Shown here piece by piece: positions 1 through 6,401 of a stretch of DNA of 9,131 bases. The stretch's first letter is position 1. Every line of letters begins with the position of its first letter. Source of the stretch: Gammaproteobacteria bacterium (GTDB taxonomy: Bacteria > Pseudomonadota > Gammaproteobacteria > Pseudomonadales > JAUIKI01); contig JAUIKI010000037.1 in NCBI GenBank assembly GCA_030430875.1, positions 1 through 9,131 on the forward strand, in the 5' to 3' direction. Made by a program: the position numbers and the translations under genes. The notes beneath the pieces were generated by a model. The model made no database searches, had not been told where the DNA came from, and saw nothing but the letters and a program-made list of their open reading frames with translations.

Positions 1-1863
1 TTCTTGTTGTTTTTTGAGTTGATCTTGTAAAGTAGAAATTTGATTATTTAACAAGTTTTCTGTTTGAGCTTGCGTTTGAATTGTAGTATTCAATTCATTG
101 ATTTGTTCTGTTTGTGTTTGAATAGTTCTTTGTGCTTCCAACAAGTTTTTCTCTGTTTCTTGTTGTGAAGATAAAATTGTTTGATTCAATTCTGTAATCT
201 TTTTTTCAGAGCTTTCTTTAGCTTGTTCCAATAAAACAATATTGTTAGATAATTCTTCTTTTTCTTTTTTCAATTTTTCAATTTCTTGATTAGTTAAATC
301 TGTTTTGGTTTTTTCAAGATTTTCTTTATCTATTTGGAGTTGATTAATCTTTTCATTTAATTGATTTTCAGATACTGTTCTTTCATCAATCACTTTTTGG
401 ATCTCTGAATCTTTTTCTTGAATTTTTTTATTGTTGGTTTCAATTAAATCTTGAATTTCTTTATTTTTATCTTCAATCAATTTTGTTTTTTCTTGTTGTA
501 ATTTAGCAATTTCTTGATTTGTTGCCGTATCTATAGAAAATGCGCGAGAAATTGATTGAGCTTCTTGGGCAATGTTGTTTAATGGCTTGTGCATGCGTTG
601 TGCAAGACCTGAAGCTAGTCTTCCAAGTGACAACATTTTTTCATTTTGTAGAACAAGTTCTTCCAAATTGATGCGGTTAGTAATGTCGTTTAGCTGGATG
701 ACTGCCCCGGGTGTTTGTGATTGACTCAATGGGAAAATAGTGATCTCAAAAAAACGTTGGTCATGTTCAAGTTGGATAGGAGCTTTTTCAATAATATGAG
801 TTTGATAATGAATTAATGTTTTGCTTATAGTGATGATATGAGGTTTTAAGAATGGGAAAATCTTATATAAATGATTATCTAGCGTTTCACTTTGAGATTG
901 GTTCGCAAGTTTTAATGCCTGTGAATTACACTGAGTAATGATGAATCCTTGATTGATTGCAATGATTGATGATGATATAGAGTCGAGAATATTATTCAGA
1001 TAGCTTTGCAGTGTGACGAGCTTTTTCTCAAGCTTGCTGCGTATTTGTATTTCTAGCTTCAAGCTGTTATTTGATTTTTTTGCTTCGACCAATAGTTTTT
1101 TTTCTCTTTCAGCAATTTTTTCAGCTTTGTTCCGTGCGACAGTCAGCTGATAATCTCGAGATTCTATGGTTTCTAGCATGTGATTAAATGAATCAACTAA
1201 CCATTTCAATTCGTCATGATGATGATGGCTTGCTCTAATTGAATATTGCTCATTGTCAGAAACGCTTCTTGCAACTCCAATTAAGTTTAAGATAGGTTGA
1301 GTGATGTAGCGTTTGGTTAATTTTGTGCTGCAAAATGATAACAGGGTGATTAATCCTAGTAGCCCAATAAAAGTTATGGCATAAACGATTTTGTCTTGAG
1401 AGTTGATCAGAGAGAAGAAGGTATGCCTTTTCGTTGCTGCATAAATAATGAATAGCTTTTGATTAGTTAGTAATGGCTTAATGTAGTAGGTTTCATTCGA
1501 TTGAAAAAAAGTATTAATATTCTTGTTATTTAATTTAATGATTTCTCCGGGAGTTATTCGAAGAAAATGTGTGGTATTTTCTCTAGGAACTATTATACCT
1601 ATTTTTTGAAAAGGAGTGATTGATAAAAGTTGTTTGTTATCAAGTAAATTTTTATTTTCTGATAGTGGTTTTTTCCAAGGAGTAGTTACATTACTTATGC
1701 TTTCATTGAGTAGGTGGTCTCGTTCTCGGTAGTTGATTGATGTAGTAATGATGATAGTGCTGATGACACTAATCAGACACATTATTGTTAGCGTGATGAA
1801 TATAATTATTTGTGACTTTCGATTCAACGTTGCTTTTGAAAAAGCACTCTTGGATTTTAACAT
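1..1863 (-). CDS. Membrane sensor protein, HAMP-PAS with degenerate histidine-kinase H-box and long coiled coil (partial, C-terminus outside window)
   Basis: The frame is open from ATG at 1863 to the window edge, 621 residues without a stop. Visible order: basic cytoplasmic start, TM1 about 18-42, periplasmic domain 43-157, TM2 about 159-178, HAMP about 183-236 (P190, D217-E218, F226-N227), linker helix 237-285, PAS-like domain about 286-398, an H-box-like segment 409-440, then heptad-rich coiled coil from about 446 to the edge. The layout is that of a two-component sensor kinase. In the H-box, where families of this type read A-H-E-x-N-N-P, this protein has AQRMHKP (421-427), so the phospho-acceptor His is Gln422. 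No ATPase domain lies in the window; one may follow the coil. The ribosome binding site is weak, but the start gives a normal N-terminus before TM1. It lies 71 bases after bolA on the same strand. Certain: sensor architecture. Inferred: loss of autophosphorylation. Confidence 0.85.
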   Translation of the reverse strand, partial: MLKSKSAFSKATLNRKSQIIIFITLTIMCLISVISTIIITTSINYRERDHLLNESISNVTTPWKKPLSENKNLLDNKQLLSITPFQKIGIIVPRENTTHFLRITPGEIIKLNNKNINTFFQSNETYYIKPLLTNQKLFIIYAATKRHTFFSLINSQDKIVYAITFIGLLGLITLLSFCSTKLTKRYITQPILNLIGVARSVSDNEQYSIRASHHHHDELKWLVDSFNHMLETIESRDYQLTVARNKAEKIAEREKKLLVEAKKSNNSLKLEIQIRSKLEKKLVTLQSYLNNILDSISSSIIAINQGFIITQCNSQALKLANQSQSETLDNHLYKIFPFLKPHIITISKTLIHYQTHIIEKAPIQLEHDQRFFEITIFPLSQSQTPGAVIQLNDITNRINLEELVLQNEKMLSLGRLASGLAQRMHKPLNNIAQEAQSISRAFSIDTATNQEIAKLQQEKTKLIEDKNKEIQDLIETNNKKIQEKDSEIQKVIDERTVSENQLNEKINQLQIDKENLEKTKTDLTNQEIEKLKKEKEELSNNIVLLEQAKESSEKKITELNQTILSSQQETEKNLLEAQRTIQTQTEQINELNTTIQTQAQTENLLNNQISTLQDQLKKQQE

Positions 1864-1934
1864 ACAGTTGTTCAAAGAATAGAGTATTAATAGTTGGGTT
1901 GATATTGTTAAGTAGAATTTTGCATGATTAATGA

Positions 1935-2195
1935 TTATTCATCACAAAAAGCTTCGATTCCAAGTGCATGGATTTCATTCCCCATGAGGTCATTGAGTGC
2001 TGCATAAATCATGCGATGTCGTTCAACAAGATTTTTTCCGCAAAAAGTATGTCCGTGAATTTTTATCAGAAAGTGTCCTCCGCCAGTTACATTTCCAGTG
2101 TGTCCGCGGTGTTTGGCGCTGTCATCAATAACTTCTAGAGAAGAAGGTGAAAACATATCATTAAGTCGTTGACGAATTTTTTCTGCAGTTGTCAT
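1935..2195 (-). CDS. bolA: BolA family protein (iron-sulfur/stress-related)
   Basis: 86 residues, a single BolA domain. Family marks visible: the LEVIDDS strand (20-26) followed by a His/Gly-rich loop with H29 and H32, the helix-start motif LVERHRMIYAAL (56-67), and the C-terminal IHAL (75-78), whose histidine is the near-invariant BolA residue that helps bind a [2Fe-2S] cluster shared with a monothiol glutaredoxin. BolA proteins act in the cytoplasm in Fe-S trafficking and in stress or stationary-phase physiology; E. coli BolA also influences transcription. The start codon overlaps the yciI stop as ATGA (2192-2195), so translation is probably coupled to yciI. It is shorter than E. coli BolA (about 105 residues) because it lacks the C-terminal tail, as many BolA family members do. 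Which BolA subfamily it belongs to is not decided by sequence alone. Confidence 0.93.
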   Translation of the reverse strand: MTTAEKIRQRLNDMFSPSSLEVIDDSAKHRGHTGNVTGGGHFLIKIHGHTFCGKNLVERHRMIYAALNDLMGNEIHALGIEAFCDE

Positions 2196-2494
2196 TGAGG
2201 TAGAACCTGTTTGAAGGGTTTGACGATTGTTTGGGCTGTTACGCCATGCTTGACATAAGGGTCAGCTTTTGCCCAAGTTTCTGCGTCGTCAAGTGAAGGG
2301 AATTCAGCGAGGATTAGGCTGCCTGAAAAGCCTGACTCATTGGTTTTTTCAGCATCAACAGTTGGGAAAGGTCCAGCAAGAATTAATCGGCCTTGATTTT
2401 GCAATATTTCAAGGCGTTGTAAATGTTCAGGCCTTGCGTTTTTTCTGAGCGTTAAGCTATTGGGGATATCTTCTGTGATAATGGCATAAATCAT
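2192..2494 (-). CDS. yciI: YciI family protein
   Basis: 100 residues, matching the usual family length. It resembles E. coli YciI throughout: RPEHLQRLEIL (21-31) with the conserved His24, GRLILAGPFP (35-44), a glycine-containing stretch GFSGSLILAEF (55-65), and the ADPYVKHGV block (77-85) containing the conserved Asp78. YciI proteins fold as dimeric alpha-beta (ferredoxin-like) barrels, and the His/Asp pair is proposed as the active site. The cellular substrate is not established, so no reaction is assigned. The start at 2494 is supported by an AAGGAC Shine-Dalgarno at 2502-2507, seven bases upstream. It is the first gene of a leftward unit with bolA and is divergent from yciO. Confidence 0.92.
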   Translation of the reverse strand: MIYAIITEDIPNSLTLRKNARPEHLQRLEILQNQGRLILAGPFPTVDAEKTNESGFSGSLILAEFPSLDDAETWAKADPYVKHGVTAQTIVKPFKQVLPQ

Positions 2495-2537
2495 TGAGAC
2501 GGTCCTTGTTATTGAAAGAAGTTAAGCGGTACAATGA

Positions 2538-2580
2538 CTAGCCTCTGCTATAGCTGTGTTGTATACAGGTTTTAGGCTAG
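2538..2580 (-). repeat. Inverted repeat in the yciI leader (possible RNA hairpin)
   Basis: CTAGCCT (2538-2544) and AGGCTAG (2574-2580) form a perfect 7-bp inverted repeat around 29 bases. A smaller CTGT/ACAG pair lies inside, and GTAC appears on both outer flanks. In a leftward transcript starting upstream of 2600 this would fold about 30 bases before the yciI Shine-Dalgarno. No T-run follows, so it is not a normal terminator. A regulatory role is only inferred. Confidence 0.35.
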
Positions 2581-2804
2581 ATAACTGTGGTACATCTTAG
2601 CATGGTTTGCTTTAGACGACAGGCCCATTTTTAGATGTTCATGTGCTAAGTAAGCCGGTTTTTCAGATAATTTGGCTATGAATATTTCATTCAAGCAGGG
2701 CTATTTTTGGATCAAGTCCTGATGGATTATATTATTGGCTTATGTTGATTATTGGCAGCTACTATGGGCCTGAATTGAAATGAATGAGATTATGATCCAT
2801 CGGT

Positions 2805-2836
2805 TTGAACATTACATGTTTTATGCTGTTTATAAT
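2805..2836 (+). promoter_or_regulatory. Candidate sigma-70 promoter for yciO
   Basis: A perfect -10 TATAAT is at 2831-2836. The best -35 is TTGAAC at 2805-2810, with a long 20-base spacer, so the -10 carries most of the support. A start near 2843 would leave a leader of about 17 bases with no Shine-Dalgarno before the ATG at 2860. Confidence 0.45.
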
Positions 2837-2859
2837 ATAAATTACATAGTACAACCTTT

Positions 2860-3480
2860 ATGAGCCAGCTTTTTCATATTCACCCAGAGAATCCTCAGTT
2901 ACGACTTATTGATAGAGCCGCGGATATTTTGCTGAGAGATGGGGTTATGGTTTATCCAACTGATTCCGCTTATGCCCTAGGGTGTTTAATTACAAACAAA
3001 ACGGGTGTGGAAAAAATTAGTCAAATTCGCAAAATTGATAAACAGCATAACTTCACGCTGATTGTGCGTGACCTTTCTGAGGCGGCAAACTACGCAAAAT
3101 TATCTAATACGGCATATCGATTAATTAAGCGGTTAACCCCTGGGCCTTATACATTTATTTTGCCAGCAACACGAGAGGTTCCTCGAAAGCTGCATAATCC
3201 AAAGCGTAAAACAATTGGATTACGAATTCCAGGGCATCCCATTGTGCTGGCATTATTAGAGCGCTTGAACGCGCCTTTAATGAGTTCAACGTTGATTTTA
3301 CCAGGTGCAGATTTGCCGCTTAATGATGTGTCTGAAATTGAAGCAAAGCTTGGAAAACAGGTTGAGTTAATTATTGATGGGGGTGGTTGTGGTTTGAAGC
3401 CCACTACAGTGATTGGTTTTGTTGATGATCTGCCGGAAATAGTGCGAGAAGGTGCCGGAGACTGTACGTCTCTCATGTGA
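2860..3480 (+). CDS. yciO: YciO, member of the Sua5/YciO/YrdC family
   Basis: 206 residues, nearly colinear with E. coli YciO from the first residues (MSQLFHIHPENPQLRLI) to the end. The fold binds nucleotide and carbamoyl-type ligands: VMVYPTDSAYALGC (29-42), HNFTLIVRDLSE (63-74), TPGPYTFILPAT (93-104), KRKTIGLRIPGHPI (115-128), and KPTTVIGF (180-187). YrdC/Sua5 (TsaC) relatives make threonylcarbamoyl-AMP for the tRNA t6A modification. YciO is the paralogue whose role is less settled. Here the S-x-N element of true TsaC enzymes is replaced by SSTL (142-145), so t6A synthase activity should not be assumed. The start is supported by the family alignment despite lacking a Shine-Dalgarno. It sits alone, promoter in front and palindromic terminator behind. 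The identity as YciO is firm; the reaction is uncertain. Confidence 0.94.
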   Translation: MSQLFHIHPENPQLRLIDRAADILLRDGVMVYPTDSAYALGCLITNKTGVEKISQIRKIDKQHNFTLIVRDLSEAANYAKLSNTAYRLIKRLTPGPYTFILPATREVPRKLHNPKRKTIGLRIPGHPIVLALLERLNAPLMSSTLILPGADLPLNDVSEIEAKLGKQVELIIDGGGCGLKPTTVIGFVDDLPEIVREGAGDCTSLM

Positions 3481-3490
3481 GTGTGCGTTT

Positions 3491-3512
3491 ACGCTTAATA
3501 TTAAGCGTTTTT
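3491..3512 (+). terminator. Rho-independent terminator after yciO
   Basis: A perfect 18-base palindrome, ACGCTTAATATTAAGCGT (3491-3508), is followed directly by four T (3509-3512). It folds as a 7-bp stem with an ATAT loop, 10 bases after the yciO stop. The short T-run suggests moderate strength, so some read-through into yadG is possible. Confidence 0.7.
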
Positions 3513-3553
3513 ATGAGTAAAATAACCGATTTTTAAAAGATGAATGGTATATT

Positions 3554-4449
3554 ATGACAGCAGCGTTGCGCATTGAGCATTTAGAGAAAACTTACCACCA
3601 AGGCTTGCGAGCTATTAATGATATCTCTTTTCAGGTTAAAGAAGGTGATTTTTTTGGTTTGCAGGGACCAAATGGTGCAGGGAAATCCACAACAATTGGT
3701 GTGATTTGTTCGCTAGTGAATAAGTCCAGTGGTAAAGTGTATATTTTTGATAAAGATATTGATCATGATTTTATCAGTGCAAAGTACGATATCGGTGTGG
3801 TCCCTCAAGAATTCAATTTTAATCAGTTTGAAAAAACTGCCGACATATTAATTGCACAAGCAGGTTATTATGGAATAGCTCGCAAGCTTGCAAGGCAGCG
3901 TACTGAGCACTACCTGAAAAAATTAGGGTTGTGGGAAAAACGTGATGTCACAGCGCGAATGCTGTCAGGCGGGATGAAGCGTCGCTTGATGATCGCGCGT
4001 GCGTTGGTGCATGAGCCGCGTATGTTGATTTTAGATGAGCCAACAGCTGGCGTTGATATTGAATTGCGTCGGTCAATGTGGGCCTTCCTTAAAGAAATAA
4101 ACCAGAAGGGAACGACGATTATTCTCACCACGCATTATCTTGAAGAAGCAGTAAAGGCCAGATTGTTGAAAATACCTCAACTCAGGCATTGTTAAAACGG
4201 CTTGATATTGAAACATTTGTACTGGATATGGCTGATCAAGTTGTCGAACCTCCTGAGATTTCTGGCTATCCTATTCGATTTATTAATCCAACACAGTTAG
4301 AAGTTGATATCAGTCGGCAACAAAGTCTGAATGAATTATTTGTCAACTTATCTGCGTTAGATATAAAAATTATTAGCATGCGTACGAAAACAAATCGCTT
4401 AGAAGAACTGTTTGTTCGTTTAACCTCGCAGGAGTCGTCAAATAAATGA
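3554..4449 (+). pseudogene. yadG: ABC transporter ATP-binding protein YadG, frameshifted by a small internal deletion
   Basis: The 5' frame (3554-4195) encodes an ABC ATPase with Walker A GPNGAGKST (38-46), Q-loop Q85, signature LSGGM (137-141), Walker B MLILDE (157-162) and switch His194, closely like E. coli YadG. After LEEA (ending at 4150) it runs into 14 unrelated residues and stops at 4195. Homology resumes in another frame at 4153 (KGQIVENTSTQALLKRLD) and continues to TGA at 4447-4449, giving the normal YadG C-terminal region. The joined parts total 297 residues, about 11 fewer than YadG (308), so the scar looks like a net loss of about 31 bases, removing the strand around RNIGII in the E. 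coli protein. The permease yadH overlaps the end (ATGA). The truncated N-terminal protein keeps all ATP-binding motifs but probably misfolds. A TTG at 4189 overlapping the TAA could allow weak restart. The Shine-Dalgarno is poor. Confidence 0.85.
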
Positions 4450-5228
4450 ATACGCAAAAAATATTCATTGCTTTTTGTACAATTTTAAACAGAGAAATTC
4501 GTCGATTTTGCCGAATCTGGCCACAAACATTGTTGCCGCCGGCAATTACTATGTCGCTTTACTTTATTATTTTTGGTGGATTAATTGGTTCCCGAGTAGG
4601 GCAAATGGGCGGCGTGAGTTATATGCAATATATCGTGCCAGGGTTGATTATGATGTCTGTTATTACCAATGCTTATACTAATGTTGCTTCCTCGTTTTTT
4701 AGTGCTAAATTTCAACGGAGCATTGAAGAATTATTAATCTCCCCAATTCCAAATTATATTATTTTATTAGGCTTTGTGTTGGGTGGTGTCGCGAGAGGAA
4801 TAGCCGTTGGTATCATTGTCACATTGTTATCATTGTTCTTCACCAAGCTTGGCATTCATAACCTGTTGATTGCTAGTGTGGTAATTGTTTTGACATCTAT
4901 TTTATTTGCGCTGGGTGGGTTTATTAATGCCATTTATGCAAATAAATTTGATGATATCTCAATTATTCCAACCTTTGTATTGACTCCATTGACGTATTTA
5001 GGCGGTGTTTTTTATTCTATTACAGAGTTGTCCAAGCTATCAGAGTTTTGGCAGCAGGTTGCTTATTGGAACCCTATTTTGTACATGGTGAATTTGTTTC
5101 GCTACGGCATTTTAGGGATTGCTGACACTGATTTAATGTTGTCATTAGTTATGTTAGTTACGTTGACCGTCGTGTTGTTCTTGACAGCGTTGTATTTGTT
5201 GAGAAGAGGTGTGGGATTGCGTCAATAA
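4446..5228 (+). CDS. yadH: ABC-2 type transporter permease YadH
   Basis: 260 residues, colinear with E. coli YadH (256). It is an inner-membrane permease of the ABC-2 exporter family. A cytoplasmic N-terminus (RFCRIWPQTLLPPAITM, 20-36) is followed by about six membrane spans: roughly 32-52, 60-84, 104-132, 138-162, 172-192 and 229-252. Family hallmarks are QYIVPGLIMMSVITNAYTNV (61-80), the coupling segment FQRSIEELLISPIP (89-102), FDDISIIPTFVLTPLTYLGG (168-187) and NPILYMVNLFRYG (209-221). Its start overlaps the stop of the yadG frame (ATGA), so it was translationally coupled to the ATPase. It is intact although its ATPase partner is broken, so it may be non-functional in practice, may use another ATPase, or the lesion may be recent. 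The substrate is not known. Confidence 0.94.
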   Translation: MNTQKIFIAFCTILNREIRRFCRIWPQTLLPPAITMSLYFIIFGGLIGSRVGQMGGVSYMQYIVPGLIMMSVITNAYTNVASSFFSAKFQRSIEELLISPIPNYIILLGFVLGGVARGIAVGIIVTLLSLFFTKLGIHNLLIASVVIVLTSILFALGGFINAIYANKFDDISIIPTFVLTPLTYLGGVFYSITELSKLSEFWQQVAYWNPILYMVNLFRYGILGIADTDLMLSLVMLVTLTVVLFLTALYLLRRGVGLRQ

Positions 5229-5243
5229 TTTAGGCAATACAGA

Positions 5244-5283
5244 GGAAAGTTAACGCGGGACAACTTTCCCGAAAAAAGTTTTT
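5244..5283. terminator. Stem-loop between convergent yadH and rpoH
   Basis: GGAAAGTT (5244-5251) and AACTTTCC (5262-5269) form a perfect 8-bp stem with a 10-base loop. On the + strand, A-rich sequence follows and then a T-run at 5279-5283. On the - strand no clean U-tract follows. It lies between two converging genes and probably acts as a shared, imperfect terminator. Confidence 0.5.
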
Positions 5284-5285
5284 GC

Positions 5286-6155
5286 TCAGTCGTTGTTTAA
5301 AGTAATAGATGATCGCAATTTAAGAATGGCTTGTTGTTCGAGTTGCCTGATCCGCTCAGCAGAGACTTGGTAAGTATCAGCAAGCTCGTGCAGTGTGGCT
5401 TTTTTACCATCAAGCCAACGTTTTTTGAGTATGTCTTGGCTTCTGTCATCCAGCTCACTCAAGGCTTCTTCTAGTTGTTCTTGGTAGGTTGTGTGCCAAT
5501 TGTTTTTCTCAAGTTGAATAGCTGGATCACCCGAAGAGTTTTCTAAATAGTGGGTGGGAGCGTAATATTGAGTGTGTGTATCATCTTCGTTGGCTGGTGC
5601 ATCAAAAGCCATGTCTGGTGAGCTGAGCCTAGATTCCATTTCAGTGACATTCTTTTCAGTGACACCAAGTTCTTTGGCTATGGCGCTAGTTTCTTCAGGA
5701 TTCAACCATCCCAGAGTTTTTTTACTACTGCGCAGATTAAAGAACAGTTTGCGCTGCGCTTTAGTGGTGGCGATTTTAACGATACGCCAGTTTTTCAAGA
5801 TAAATTCATGCATTTCAGCTTTAATCCAATGCACAGCAAATGTCACTAAGCGCACGCCAACATCAGGATTGAAGCGTTTAACAGCTTTCATTAAGCCAAG
5901 ATTGCCTTCTTGAATTAAATCTGCTTGAGATAGGCCATAGCCCATATAGCTTTTTGATATGTATACGACGAAACGCAAGTGAGCCATAACTAACTGGCGA
6001 GCTGCCTCAAGATCGCCTTCATTATAAAGTCGCTCAGCCAAGATTTTCTCATCTTCAGCTGAAATCATTGGCAATGCATTGACTGTGTGGATGTAACTGT
6101 CTAAATTTCCACCTGGAATTAAGGCATTGTAAGGAGTCATACTCATTGTTGTCAT
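5286..6155 (-). CDS. rpoH: RNA polymerase sigma factor RpoH (sigma-32)
   Basis: 289 residues, the usual sigma-32 length. It directs core RNA polymerase to heat-shock promoters. Region 1.2 is about 13-48; region 2 about 49-120 contains LIQEGNLGLMKAVKRFNP (80-97) and the -10 recognition segment FAVHWIKAEMHEFILKNWR (106-124). The RpoH box QRKLFFNLR (134-142) is intact and separates sigma-32 from RpoD and RpoS. Region 4 (225-284) has the helix-turn-helix TLHELADTYQVSAERIRQLE (254-273) for the -35 element. The ATG at 6155 has AGGA about 9 bases upstream; in-frame ATGs at residues 4 and 6 are alternatives. The common gammaproteobacterial neighbours ftsY-ftsE-ftsX are not upstream; the gene is divergent from a small orphan gene and carries its own promoters. 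Confidence 0.97.
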   Translation of the reverse strand: MTTMSMTPYNALIPGGNLDSYIHTVNALPMISAEDEKILAERLYNEGDLEAARQLVMAHLRFVVYISKSYMGYGLSQADLIQEGNLGLMKAVKRFNPDVGVRLVTFAVHWIKAEMHEFILKNWRIVKIATTKAQRKLFFNLRSSKKTLGWLNPEETSAIAKELGVTEKNVTEMESRLSSPDMAFDAPANEDDTHTQYYAPTHYLENSSGDPAIQLEKNNWHTTYQEQLEEALSELDDRSQDILKKRWLDGKKATLHELADTYQVSAERIRQLEQQAILKLRSSITLNND

Positions 6156-6192
6156 TATCGCAATCCTGTTTGAAATCGTTAAATCTATGTGT

Positions 6193-6222
6193 ATTTTATC
6201 ACTCTATCGGTATGAGTGTTAA
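6193..6222 (-). promoter_or_regulatory. Candidate proximal rpoH promoter
   Basis: Read on the - strand: -35 TTAACA (6222-6217), an 18-base spacer, and -10 TAAAAT (6198-6193), each matching the sigma-70 consensus at five of six positions. The leader would be about 30 bases. An imperfect CACTC/GAGTG dyad sits in the spacer. Confidence 0.45.
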
Positions 6223-6242
6223 GTGTTTCTATAGTTCCACCT

Positions 6243-6270
6243 ATTATGGTGATATTACTGCAATTTTCAA
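6243..6270 (-). promoter_or_regulatory. Candidate distal rpoH promoter
   Basis: Read on the - strand: -35 TTGAAA (6270-6265), a 16-base spacer, and -10 CATAAT (6248-6243), five of six matches in each box. The leader would be about 80 bases. Tandem promoters are common for rpoH, which supports but does not prove both. Confidence 0.45.
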
Positions 6271-6292
6271 GAGAGGGGCTAATTGTGGATTA

Positions 6293-6332
6293 TTTGCATG
6301 AAAATATGCAAAAAAATTTGACGGGTTGCAAA
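6293..6332. repeat. Inverted TTTGCAT/ATGCAAA repeat between divergent promoters
   Basis: TTTGCAT (6293-6299) and ATGCAAA (6306-6312) form a perfect 7-bp inverted repeat with a 6-base centre. A third related half-site, TTGCAAA, is at 6326-6332. The dyad lies about 23 bases upstream of the distal rpoH -35 and about 6 bases upstream of the candidate -35 of the 43-residue gene, a position suited to an operator for either or both. No regulator is identified. Confidence 0.4.
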
Positions 6333-6346
6333 TCATCAACTAGTCT
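6318..6346 (+). promoter_or_regulatory. Candidate promoter for the 43-residue gene
   Basis: -35 TTGACG (6318-6323, five of six), a 17-base spacer, and a weak -10 TAGTCT (6341-6346, three of six). The spacing is ideal but the -10 is poor, so it may need activation or the call may be wrong. Confidence 0.3.
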
Positions 6347-6401
6347 GATTGTGCGGTACTTAAATTATTAACGTTGTTAAACCTGTAGGAGGGTAATTAG
6401 G

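Larger units (their letters stand above)
2501..2859. other. Divergent intergenic region between yciI and yciO
   Basis: This 359-base gap holds no credible coding sequence. The yciI side contains its Shine-Dalgarno (2502-2507) and a leader inverted repeat (2538-2580). The yciO side contains a perfect TATAAT box (2831-2836). Between them, the 9-base direct repeat ATTATTGGC occurs at 2731-2739 and 2748-2756, a 17-base period, which could be a chance repeat or a weak operator. No clear promoter for yciI was found. Confidence 0.6.

Noticed and set aside
2731..2756. Direct repeat ATTATTGGC with 17-base period upstream of yciO as an operator
   Set aside because: Only nine AT-rich bases repeated and no dyad; mentioned in the intergenic entry but too weak for a separate claim.
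4189..4449. An independent small gene of 86 codons between yadG and yadH
   Set aside because: Its sequence is the C-terminal region of YadG and homology extends upstream of the TTG to 4153, so it is part of a frameshifted gene, not a separate one.
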